In this document: in pieces, positions 1 through 5,220 of the stretch
Position numbering within the stretch: position 1 is the stretch's first letter
How the letters are laid out: the number at the start of each line of letters is the position of its first letter
NCBI GenBank assembly: GCA_049282265.1
Contig: JBAPTR010000254.1
Location: forward strand, 1-5,220
DNA from: CAYUCJ01 sp049282265
GTDB lineage: Bacteria > Desulfobacterota > DSM-4660 > Desulfatiglandales > Desulfatiglandaceae
Direction of reading: 5' to 3'
DNA: 5,220 bases
The notes under the pieces: model-generated
The model's database searches: none
What the model was told of the DNA's origin: nothing
The model's input: the letters and a program-made list of their open reading frames with translations, nothing else
Position numbers and translations under genes: made by a program

Positions 1-264
1 CCGCTTCGGGAGCGCCCGGGCGACATACCTTACCTGGTCTACCGGTTTTTAAAGATTACCAACTCCGAGTTGGAGAAAGACGTGAAAAAATTTTCCGAAT
101 TGGCCATCGATATTCTTTGCACCTACGAGTGGCCCGGCAATGTCAGGCAGCTTCGATCCACCGTTCGACGGGCCGTACTCTTAGCGGATGATATCATCAC
201 CGAAAAACACCTGGATATAAACAGGATAACTGTTTCCAAGCGGGGTTATTTTCACCGGAAATAA
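1..264 (+). CDS. Sigma-54-dependent (NtrC-type) regulator, C-terminal part of AAA+ domain, 5' truncated by window edge
   Basis: The reading frame is open from base 1 and ends at TAA 262-264. The first visible residues, LRERPGDIPYL, match the conserved segment after sensor I in sigma-54 activator ATPase domains. YEWPGNVRQL (codons about 127-156) is the sensor II motif, usually WPGNVREL. It is followed by the helix RRAVLLADDIITEKHL that closes the domain. The Walker A, Walker B and GAFTGA parts lie upstream of the window. By family knowledge such proteins hydrolyse ATP to remodel sigma-54 RNA polymerase at -24/-12 promoters. The frame stops after a short linker, before any DNA-binding domain. 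That domain is found immediately downstream in another frame. An ATPase product ending here would have to act without its own HTH, or the gene is frameshifted. Its position upstream of gvp genes suggests it controlled the gas vesicle cluster (inference). The domain call is firm; whether the gene is intact is unknown. Confidence 0.88.
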   Translation, partial: PLRERPGDIPYLVYRFLKITNSELEKDVKKFSELAIDILCTYEWPGNVRQLRSTVRRAVLLADDIITEKHLDINRITVSKRGYFHRK

Positions 265-266
265 TG
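262..266 (+). other. TAATG stop-start overlap splitting the regulator
   Basis: TAA at 262-264 and ATG at 264-266 share an A. Such overlaps allow a terminating ribosome to restart one base back, so the HTH module could be made by coupled reinitiation. The overlap falls exactly in the linker between ATPase and HTH, where a split would be best tolerated. It may equally be a coincidence after an indel. Confidence 0.5.
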
Positions 267-470
267 AAAATTATACAGGGAGACTTTTCATACAAAGGTA
301 TTCTGCACCAAGAAATGACTGCTGTGGAGCGAGAGCTCATATCTCAGGCGCTCGATCATACCGGAAGAAACAAGGCAAAAGCGGCACGGTTGTTGCGGAT
401 TGACTATAAAACGATTCATGCCAAAGTCAAACATCTGGGAATTCCGATGAGGGGAAAAGGCCATGGGTGA
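264..470 (+). CDS. Fis-type HTH DNA-binding module, detached C-terminus of the sigma-54 regulator
   Basis: This 68-residue frame starts at ATG 264, which shares one base with the TAA of the ATPase part (TAATG). Residues about 19-59 contain ERELISQALDHTGRNKAKAARLLRIDYKTIHAKVK in two parts: an acidic lead helix, then the bihelical HTH_8 (Fis) fold with AARLL and the recognition helix. This is the standard C-terminus of NtrC-type activators. It lies one frame back (-1) from the ATPase domain, and this frame has a stop at 189-191. A frame change joining the two halves must therefore lie between about 192 and 264, in the normally variable linker. Three explanations are possible: translationally coupled separate subunits, a one-base indel mutation, or an assembly error. 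The ribosome-binding sequence before ATG 264 is weak (GGA at 257-259). The end overlaps gvpH by 8 bp. The domain identity is clear; independent expression is uncertain. Confidence 0.75.
   Translation: MKIIQGDFSYKGILHQEMTAVERELISQALDHTGRNKAKAARLLRIDYKTIHAKVKHLGIPMRGKGHG
450..454 (+). promoter_or_regulatory. Ribosome-binding site of gvpH
   Basis: AGGGG lies 8 nt before ATG 463, inside the last codons of the upstream HTH frame. It supports ATG 463 as the gvpH start and an overlapping, coupled arrangement with the regulator. Confidence 0.6.
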
Positions 471-966
471 AAAAAACAGGAAGAAGACGGGGTTTGGAGG
501 GATAGTCGAAGGTTTTACCGATCTGGTTGAAAAACTCGGCGAACTCGCGGAAAAGGGGGAGCAGCTCTCGAAAAGCGGTGAAATCAAGTGGAAGGGCAAG
601 GGAGAGGACCTTAAGGGGGTCATGGGGTTCTCCGTCAAGATGGGTCTGGGTGGTAAAGGGGTCAAAGTGGAGCCTTTCGGCAATATACGAAAGGATGAGC
701 GAACCGGGGAGCCGGTGGTCCAGGAAATCCGCGAACCGGTGGTGGATGTGTTTGAGGAAGAAGATCATACCCTTGTGGTAGCAGAGATGCCGGGCATCAG
801 TGCTGAAGACATCCGGCTGGATGTCAAGGATGATTTGCTCTCCATTTATGCGGAAAAGGGAGAGAAGAAGTATCGAAAAGAGGTTCTCTTGCCCCGGAGC
901 TACCCCAGAGAAAAGATGCTCATTTCATGCCGTAATGGCGTCCTGGAGATAAGGTGCACCATATGA
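463..966 (+). CDS. gvpH: GvpH-like gas vesicle protein, Hsp20/alpha-crystallin family
   Basis: The product has 167 residues. Residues about 1-45 are Lys/Glu/Gly-rich with an amphipathic helix (IVEGFTDLVEKLGELAEKG). Next comes GFSVKMGLGGKGVKVEPFGN (about 55-74), a segment I recognise from gas-vesicle Hsp20 proteins. The alpha-crystallin domain occupies about 85-167: EPVVDVFEEEDHTLVVAEMPG, then the strand-forming ISAEDIRLDV, and at the end SCRNGVLEIR, the Hsp20 C-terminal strand motif. No long C-terminal tail with an IXI motif follows. Hsp20 proteins are ATP-independent holdases; in haloarchaea GvpH also has a regulatory role with GvpE. Here a chaperone role for gas vesicle assembly is the more likely inference. 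ATG 463 has a good ribosome-binding site. The stop overlaps the ATG of the AAA ATPase (ATGA at 963-966), suggesting coupled translation of a holdase and an unfoldase. An ordinary heat-shock Hsp20 is less likely given the neighbours and the N-terminal segment. Confidence 0.9.
   Translation: MGEKNRKKTGFGGIVEGFTDLVEKLGELAEKGEQLSKSGEIKWKGKGEDLKGVMGFSVKMGLGGKGVKVEPFGNIRKDERTGEPVVQEIREPVVDVFEEEDHTLVVAEMPGISAEDIRLDVKDDLLSIYAEKGEKKYRKEVLLPRSYPREKMLISCRNGVLEIRCTI
945..954 (+). promoter_or_regulatory. Ribosome-binding region of the CDC48-type ATPase
   Basis: GGAG (945-948) and AAGG (951-954) lie at the end of gvpH. AAGG is 8 nt from ATG 963. GGAG is 5 nt from an alternative in-frame GTG at 954. ATG 963 is preferred because of the ATGA overlap and the start codon; the alternative adds only three residues. 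Confidence 0.45.
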
Positions 967-3104
967 AATCCCAAATTCCAAATCCCAAATTCCAAATCAG
1001 CGAACTGAAGCTTAAGGTAACGGAGGCGCTCGGCAAAGACATGGGGCGCGCATTCGCCCGTATGGGCCCTGAAGATCTTGAAAAGCTGAATATCGCCATT
1101 GGTGATATCGTTGAGGTTGAGGGAAAACGGAAGACCGTATGCAAGGCAATGCCGGCCTACAAGGATCTTCGCGGCCAGTCGCGCATTCAACTTGACGGAC
1201 TCGTCCGGGAAAACGCGGGGGCCGGAATCGATGAATTCGTGCGGGTCCAAAAGATTGCCTGTCAGCCGGCCAACCGGATCGTGCTCACTCCGACAACCAT
1301 CACCCCTGCCGGCCGCGACCTGAAGTACATCGGCGGTCTTCTGGACGGACTGCCCATGCTGGAAGGCGATCGTATACGAGCCACTTTGTTCGGAAGCCGT
1401 TCGGCCGATTTCAAAGTGGGAATTACCACGCCCAAAGGACCCGTACTCGTCAATCCTACAACGCAGCTCGTGATCGCAAAAGGCGGGGAAGAGGAGGTCA
1501 GCCGTGCGATATCCTATGAAGACATCGGGGGCCTCAAGCGCCAGCTTCAGCGTATCCGGGAAATGATTGAACTCCCTTTGCGCTATCCGGAGGTTTTCAA
1601 GCAATTGGGAATCGATGCGCCCAAAGGGGTCCTGCTGCATGGCCCCCCGGGTTGCGGAAAGACGCTGATCGCCCGGGCCATCGCCCATGAGACAGATGCC
1701 AACTTTTTCTCCGTAAGCGGCCCTGAAATTATCCATAAGTTTTACGGAGAGAGCGAAGCCCACCTGCGCAAGATCTTCGATGAAGCATCCCAAAAGGGTC
1801 CGAGCATCGTCTTTCTGGATGAGATCGACGCCATTGCGCCAAAACGCGAAAAGGTCGTCGGTGATGTGGAAAAACGGGTGGTTGCTCAACTTCTCGCCCT
1901 GATGGACGGACTCGCGAGACGCCAGAATGTTATTGTCATTGCCGGCACCAACCTCCCGAATGCCCTGGACCCTGCGTTACGCAGGCCGGGACGCTTCGAC
2001 AGGGAGATTACGATCCCCATCCCGGACCGGAAGGGCAGGCTGGAAATCCTGGAAATTCACAGCCGTGGGATGCCCCTGGCCGAGGATGTGGATATGGTTC
2101 ATTTGTCGGAGATTACCCATGGGTTTGTGGGGGCCGATCTCGAGGCCCTTTGTCGAGAGGCGGCCATGATCTGTTTGCGGCGCATCATGCCCGACATTGA
2201 TTTTGCCTTGACCTGCATCCCTTACGAGCAGCTTGTGAAGCTCGAAGTGCACATGGACGATTTTCTCGCTGCCATGCGGGACGTCGAGCCCTCCGCCATC
2301 CGGGAGGTGTTTGCGGAGGTCCCGGATGTACGCTGGGTGGATGTGGGCGGCGTTGGAATGATAAAAGAACGGCTGGTGGAAGCAGTGGAGTGGCCCCTGA
2401 AATTTCCCCATCTCTTTAAAGAGGCAGGGATCAGGCCGACCAAGGGCATTCTCCTGTCCGGTCCGCCCGGGTGCGGCAAAACGCTGCTGGCCAAGGCGAT
2501 TGCCACCGAAAGCCAGGTCAACTTCATTTCCGTGAAAGGACCGGCTCTGTTGTCACAATATGTTGGAGAATCCGAAAAGGCTGTGCGGGAGGTGTTTCGC
2601 AAGGCAAGGCAGGCGGCGCCGTGCATCGTGTTTTTTGACGAAATTGATGCCCTGATTCCCGTGCGGAGTGCAGGCAGTTCCGATTCCCATGTGGCGGAGC
2701 GGGTCCTCAGCCAGTTCCTGGCCGAAATGGACGGGATCGAGGAATTAAAGGGTGTCCTGGTCCTCGGCGCTACCAACCGGATCGATATGCTCGACAGTGC
2801 GGCCCTCAGACCCGGACGGTTTGATGAGATGGTTGAAATTTTGCCGCCGGATGAAAACGATCGCAAGGAGATTTTCGCCATCCATCTTCGAAACAAACCC
2901 CTTGCCAAAGGAATCCGCATTGCTGATTTGGCTGCAAAAACGGATGGCTACAGCGGTGCCGACATCGCCGGAGTCTGTCACAAAGCCGCGATGACGGCCC
3001 TTCGCCGGGTGGTGCAGGCAGAAGACGCCAAAAAGAGGGGCAAAACGGTTGCGCTTAAAATCACTATGGCGGATTTGATTGGTAACCTGGAAGTGGTTCC
3101 CTAA
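963..3104 (+). CDS. CDC48/VCP-type AAA ATPase (N domain plus two AAA rings), gas vesicle cluster-associated
   Basis: The product has 713 residues from ATG 963 (716 from GTG 954), full length for the CDC48 family. Residues 2-13 come from a 7-bp repeat tract and are not part of the family fold. The CDC48 N domain follows (about 14-180): LKVTEALGKDMGRAFARM, GDIVEVEGKRKTVCKAMP and LVRENAG. D1 has Walker A GPPGCGKT (227-234), Walker B IVFLDEID (282-289) and arginine-finger region RRPGRFD (340-346). D2 has GPPGCGKT (500-507), IVFFDEID (555-562), sensor ATNRID and LRPGRFD (615-621). Both rings keep the residues needed to bind and hydrolyse ATP. Family members form cytosolic hexamers that unfold or extract proteins. 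No terminal HbYX-type proteasome motif is seen (the end is LEVVP). Placement between GvpH and GvpF/L suggests remodelling of gas vesicle subunits or vesicles (inference). It is distinct from GvpN, which has a single MoxR-type AAA domain. Confidence 0.95.
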   Translation: MKSQIPNPKFQISELKLKVTEALGKDMGRAFARMGPEDLEKLNIAIGDIVEVEGKRKTVCKAMPAYKDLRGQSRIQLDGLVRENAGAGIDEFVRVQKIACQPANRIVLTPTTITPAGRDLKYIGGLLDGLPMLEGDRIRATLFGSRSADFKVGITTPKGPVLVNPTTQLVIAKGGEEEVSRAISYEDIGGLKRQLQRIREMIELPLRYPEVFKQLGIDAPKGVLLHGPPGCGKTLIARAIAHETDANFFSVSGPEIIHKFYGESEAHLRKIFDEASQKGPSIVFLDEIDAIAPKREKVVGDVEKRVVAQLLALMDGLARRQNVIVIAGTNLPNALDPALRRPGRFDREITIPIPDRKGRLEILEIHSRGMPLAEDVDMVHLSEITHGFVGADLEALCREAAMICLRRIMPDIDFALTCIPYEQLVKLEVHMDDFLAAMRDVEPSAIREVFAEVPDVRWVDVGGVGMIKERLVEAVEWPLKFPHLFKEAGIRPTKGILLSGPPGCGKTLLAKAIATESQVNFISVKGPALLSQYVGESEKAVREVFRKARQAAPCIVFFDEIDALIPVRSAGSSDSHVAERVLSQFLAEMDGIEELKGVLVLGATNRIDMLDSAALRPGRFDEMVEILPPDENDRKEIFAIHLRNKPLAKGIRIADLAAKTDGYSGADIAGVCHKAAMTALRRVVQAEDAKKRGKTVALKITMADLIGNLEVVP
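966..1000 (+). repeat. Heptanucleotide tandem repeat, five units of AAATYCC type
   Basis: Five consecutive 7-bp units are aaatccc, aaattcc, aaatccc, aaattcc and aaatcag (966-972, 973-979, 980-986, 987-993, 994-1000). The tract starts directly after the ATG of the AAA ATPase gene and encodes residues KSQIPNPKFQIS with period 7. I associate similar tracts with dispersed repeats in environmental deltaproteobacterial genomes (from memory, not checked). Confidence 0.85.
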
Positions 3105-3105
3105 T

Positions 3106-3954
3106 ATGAGAAATATTATGCCCACTGATCGTCAGGTTACAGGGGCGGTGGGCGGTAAAGCGGGAGGAATTTACCTTTTCTGCTTTGCGCGTCCCCATTG
3201 CCTGTCGGATCCGGGTGTTGCCGGCCTGGATGACCGACAGCCGGTGTCACAATGGGCATTTAGAGATATCGTTGCAGTGCTGGGCATGTCATACATCGAG
3301 GATTTTTGCGGCCCGGAAGCTGAAAACAGGATGAAGGACCTGGCATGGATCGGGCCTCGTGCCTGCCGCCACGAGGAGGTCGTGGAGGAAGTCATGCGCC
3401 GTTCTCCGGCATTTCCAGCCCGGTTCGGAACCATTTTTTCCTCGTTTGACGCCCTTGAGAAACTCCTTGACGTGCACTACGACGAAATATCCCGGTTTCT
3501 GGATAAGGCGGCCCGGAAGGAAGAATGGGCGGTAAAGGGGCTGTTGAACAGGGCGCAGGCCAGGAGAAGTTTTTCGACCCTTATGCTTTCAAGGGAAGAA
3601 GGGCGACTGGCTTCACTATCGCCGGGAAAGCGCTATCTTGGCGAGCAGCGAATCAGGAGCGGTGTTGACAGGGAACTGAAAAGCTGGTTGAAGGGGGTCA
3701 TTAAGGATATCGGGGACGACTTGTGCCGGCATTCCTCTGAATTTTGTGAACGCAAGATGGTTTTCTCTGACAGCGAGGGAATGGATATGGTCCTGAACTG
3801 GGCATTTTGGGTAGCGCGGGAAGATGCGGATGATTTTCGGGCCAGGGTGGACAGGGCAAATGAGAAAAACGACCGGCAGGGACTGCTGTTACAACTATCA
3901 GGACCATGGCCCCCTTACAGCTTTCTCCCTTCCCTAGATATGGACGATCGGTGA
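3106..3954 (+). CDS. gvpF/gvpL: GvpL/GvpF family gas vesicle protein, first copy
   Basis: The product has 282 residues from ATG 3106, one base after the TAA of the ATPase gene. GGAAG at 3089-3093 is a possible ribosome-binding site; ATG 3118 is an alternative start. Residues 1-21 are a non-conserved Gly-rich leader. IYLFCFARP (from 22) matches the usual first beta strand of the family. DLAWIGPRACRHEEVVEEVM and then FPARFGTIFSS are the conserved central motifs, followed by HYDEISRFLDKAARKEEWAVK. The C-terminal domain contains MDMVLNWAFWVAREDADDFRARV and ends in the family signature LSGPWPPYSF. GvpF/GvpL are minor gas vesicle proteins or assembly factors that interact with GvpA and are needed for vesicle formation in studied organisms. 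This copy is more divergent than the next. Which one corresponds to F or L cannot be decided from sequence alone. Confidence 0.9.
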   Translation: MRNIMPTDRQVTGAVGGKAGGIYLFCFARPHCLSDPGVAGLDDRQPVSQWAFRDIVAVLGMSYIEDFCGPEAENRMKDLAWIGPRACRHEEVVEEVMRRSPAFPARFGTIFSSFDALEKLLDVHYDEISRFLDKAARKEEWAVKGLLNRAQARRSFSTLMLSREEGRLASLSPGKRYLGEQRIRSGVDRELKSWLKGVIKDIGDDLCRHSSEFCERKMVFSDSEGMDMVLNWAFWVAREDADDFRARVDRANEKNDRQGLLLQLSGPWPPYSFLPSLDMDDR

Positions 3955-3957
3955 GAC

Positions 3958-4734
3958 GTGTATCTACTGTATTGCATATTTCACAGCGGTGAAGTCCAAA
4001 GGCAAGCGAGCCTTCCGGGGGTGGGCGGTCAACCTGTCTTTCCGGTTGCGGAAAACGGCATCAGCGCGGCCATATCCGAAATCAGAGATGCGCATTTGGC
4101 ACCGGATGTTCCCAGGGTCATGGCATACAAAAAGGTTATAGAGTCATTTCACGGCGATCGAACGGTCATTCCCATGCGATACGGCTGTGTGCTCAGGGGG
4201 AGGTCTCAGGTTATTCAGCTTTTGAAGAGACACGCCCGCCGATATGAATCGCTTCTCAAAGAACTGGATGGCTGCGTGGAGATGGGAATCCGATTGATGA
4301 TTGATGATTGTCGATTGTCGATTGAGGGAGTGAAAAATCGCGAGATTAACCCTGAAATTCGTCACGCGCAATTCAAGACCACCGGAAAAGCATATCTGGC
4401 TGCCCGAAAAGCTCATTATGTACAAGAAGAACACATCACAGAAGCGAAGAACGAAATCTTCGAGCAATTCCGTGCCGCGTTTACCGGTCTCTTCGTAAAA
4501 TGTAAAGTTGAGACTCCTTCAATCGCTAATCATCAATCGCCAATGCTTTCCCTCTATTTTCTCGTGCCCGGAAAATCCATTGATCCGTTCCGGCGGGTTT
4601 TTCGGCACATGTGTTGCGGGTTGAAAACCACAAAGCTTCTTTTAAGCGGGCCATGGCCTCCTTACAATTTTGTGATGCCTGACGTTGAACAGCGTGGGTC
4701 GGGGCGTCCGGACGAAGAGGTAAAAGAAAGGTAA
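3958..4734 (+). CDS. gvpF/gvpL: GvpL/GvpF family gas vesicle protein, second copy, with two heptanucleotide repeat tracts
   Basis: The product has 258 residues from GTG 3958, three bases after the stop of the first copy and in the same frame. The start is chosen because MYLLYCIF is the standard GvpF/L N-terminus and the TGA at 3952-3954 excludes longer forms. Conserved parts are GQPVFPVAENGISAAIS, DVPRVMAYKKVIESFH, then TVIPMRYGCVL, ESLLKELDGCVEMGIRL, and after a loop GKAYLAARKAHY. The end carries LSLYFLVPG, DPFRRVF and LSGPWPPYNF. The loop between EMGIRL and GKAYL holds RLMIDDCRLSIEG (residues 112-124), encoded by a 7-bp repeat. A second tract encodes SIANHQSPM (188-196), before LSLYFLVP. 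Both replace stretches that I recall as short and variable in relatives, so the fold is probably preserved. Both paralogues are likely expressed together, by short-distance reinitiation. Its role is as for the first copy. Confidence 0.92.
   Translation: MYLLYCIFHSGEVQRQASLPGVGGQPVFPVAENGISAAISEIRDAHLAPDVPRVMAYKKVIESFHGDRTVIPMRYGCVLRGRSQVIQLLKRHARRYESLLKELDGCVEMGIRLMIDDCRLSIEGVKNREINPEIRHAQFKTTGKAYLAARKAHYVQEEHITEAKNEIFEQFRAAFTGLFVKCKVETPSIANHQSPMLSLYFLVPGKSIDPFRRVFRHMCCGLKTTKLLLSGPWPPYNFVMPDVEQRGSGRPDEEVKER
4291..4539. repeat. 12-bp perfect inverted repeat formed by the two GATTG-type tracts
   Basis: cgattgatgatt at 4291-4302 is exactly the reverse complement of aatcatcaatcg at 4528-4539, with 225 bp between them. 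A partial second register exists from 4299. The arms could pair in mRNA, but this is a by-product of two opposed repeat tracts rather than a demonstrated structure. Confidence 0.7.
4292..4326 (+). repeat. Heptanucleotide tandem repeat, five units of GATTGNN
   Basis: Units are gattgat, gattgat, gattgtc, gattgtc and gattgag (4292-4298 to 4320-4326). The tract is inside the second gvpF/L gene and encodes a loop with period-7 residues (RL.I...RL.I). It has the same period, unit number and length as the tract at 966-1000, but a different unit sequence. Confidence 0.87.
4518..4545 (-). repeat. Heptanucleotide tandem repeat, four units, inverted relative to the tract at 4292
   Basis: On the + strand the units are ttcaatc, gctaatc, atcaatc and gccaatg, matching the reverse complement of GATTGNN. 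The tract encodes residues around SIANHQSPM in the second gvpF/L product. Confidence 0.8.
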
Positions 4735-4743
4735 CCCGGAACG

Positions 4744-5220
4744 ATGAATGTTGAACCTGTTATCGCCTCCAGTATTTCCTCAAAATATGAAGGGCTCTTT
4801 GAGATGCTTTTAGAGTCCATCCCCTCTTCTGCCCTGCTGATAGACAAAACGCTGTCTGTCGCATCCGCAAATCAAAACTTCCTGAAAAAAACAACCTCTC
4901 CTTATCCACAACAATCGGGCTAAAACTGGAGAAAATGTTCCCGGCTGTAATCCTGCAAAGCTTGCCTATTCTGGATCAAATCCAGAGTGTTTTCCATAGC
5001 AGCGAATCGACTAAGGGGCAACGGTTGACCTATCGTCTCCGGGGTTTCCACGAGGGTTTATTACTACAGAATGATCCCTGTCATACGACGGTTCAGGGGG
5101 TTTACGGACTTCTCCAGCAGTTGTTCCTCAACCTTTTCCTGAACGCCATTGCGGCCATGCCGAATGGAGGTATCCTGACGCTCTCAGCAGAAAGTCGGGT
5201 TGGGGACGTTTTGCTTCGGA
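4744..5220 (+). pseudogene. Broken PAS-domain histidine kinase, likely gas vesicle cluster sensor; continues past window
   Basis: The frame opens at ATG 4744, ten bases after the second gvpF/L stop, with GGA (4738-4740) upstream. It gives the start of a PAS domain (LFEMLLESIPSSALLIDKTLSVASANQNFLKK) and stops at TAA 4921-4923 after 59 residues. Homology continues one frame back, from the A7 run at 4885-4891, with TTIGLKLEKMFPAVILQ and QRLTYRL to about 5039. It then returns to the first frame with GVSTRVYYYRMIPV (5041-5082), which ends at TGA 5140-5142. From about 5081 the other frame encodes VQGVYGLLQQLFLNLFLN followed by AIAAMPNGGILTL, the N-box of a histidine kinase ATPase domain. The segment that should lie between them, including the phosphoacceptor-histidine helix, is absent. 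As written it cannot make a normal kinase. It was probably the NtrB-like partner of the regulator at the left edge (inference). Sequencing indels could explain the shifts but not the missing domain. Confidence 0.8.
4885..4891 (+). other. A7 run at the -1 frame change in the kinase gene
   Basis: Seven A followed by C sit precisely where the PAS homology passes from the start frame to the frame one base back. In the zero frame it reads G AAA AAA ACA, so it is not the classic A AAA AAC phase, but polymerase or ribosome slippage on A7 is possible. It is also a typical place for a mutation or read error. Confidence 0.6.

Noticed and set aside
192..264. A classic -1 ribosomal slippery heptamer joining the regulator halves
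   Set aside because: The only A-run (203-207) has five A and the wrong phase, and no clear downstream stem was found; coupled restart at TAATG or an indel fits better.
288..768. Two antisense frames opposite gvpH
   Set aside because: They are Pro/Ser/Phe-rich shadows of the Lys/Glu/Gly-rich gvpH; no family motif is seen.
900..1889. Long antisense open frame (329 codons) opposite the ATPase gene
   Set aside because: It overlaps a well-supported CDC48-type gene, resembles no family I recognise, and follows from the codon bias of the + strand gene.
2222..2920. Antisense open frame of 232 codons opposite the D2 ring
   Set aside because: Ser/Arg/Thr-rich translation typical of a shadow frame over a GC-rich coding region.
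3162..3171. GGGAGG just before ATT-TAC, which would give IYLFCF as a start of the first gvpF/L
   Set aside because: The spacing to ATT is only one base and ATT starts are very rare; ATG 3106 is in frame and directly follows the ATPase stop.
4096..4112. TTGGCAC followed by TTCC resembling a sigma-54 -24/-12 promoter
   Set aside because: The spacing is off by one, the -12 GC is missing, and it lies inside conserved gvpF/L coding sequence.
4292..4545. The repeat tracts as a CRISPR array or transposon ends
   Set aside because: The units are contiguous 7-mers with no spacers, no target-site duplication is seen, and the enclosed sequence is normal gvpF/L homology.

Overview
The window is an accessory and regulatory part of a gas vesicle (gvp) gene cluster. 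All genes lie on the + strand and are tightly packed. The organism is most likely a Desulfobacterota (deltaproteobacterial) bacterium or a related environmental Gram-negative lineage. That placement is an inference from the gene combination: a sigma-54-type activator, GvpH-like Hsp20, CDC48-type AAA ATPase, two GvpL/GvpF proteins and a PAS histidine kinase. Short heptanucleotide repeat tracts of a kind I associate with such genomes point the same way. No 16S or other marker is present.

Layout. 1-264 is the end of the AAA+ domain of a sigma-54-dependent (NtrC-type) regulator. 264-470 is its Fis-type helix-turn-helix module in another frame, joined through TAATG. 463-966 is a GvpH-like small heat-shock protein. 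963-3104 is a complete two-ring CDC48/VCP-type AAA ATPase that overlaps gvpH by ATGA. 3106-3954 and 3958-4734 are two tandem GvpL/GvpF paralogues in the same frame, 3 nt apart. 4744 to the window end is a broken PAS/histidine kinase gene, probably once the partner of the regulator. No intergenic gap exceeds 10 bp, and no promoter or terminator could be supported.

How it fits together. GvpF/L proteins are required minor or chaperone-like gas vesicle proteins. The Hsp20 and the CDC48-type unfoldase are probably co-translated and could handle aggregation-prone gas vesicle subunits. The major structural gene gvpA and gvpN/gvpK are not in this window.

Most unusual features. (i) Both signalling genes flanking the module are interrupted: the regulator by a split between ATPase and DNA-binding domain, the kinase by a -1 shift at an A7 run, a second frame change and apparent loss of the phosphoacceptor region. 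The four genes between them are intact. (ii) Three short tracts with an exact 7-bp period lie inside coding sequence. One is at codons 2-13 of the AAA ATPase; two, in opposite orientation, are in loops of the second gvpF/L gene. They add period-7 residues without breaking the frame.
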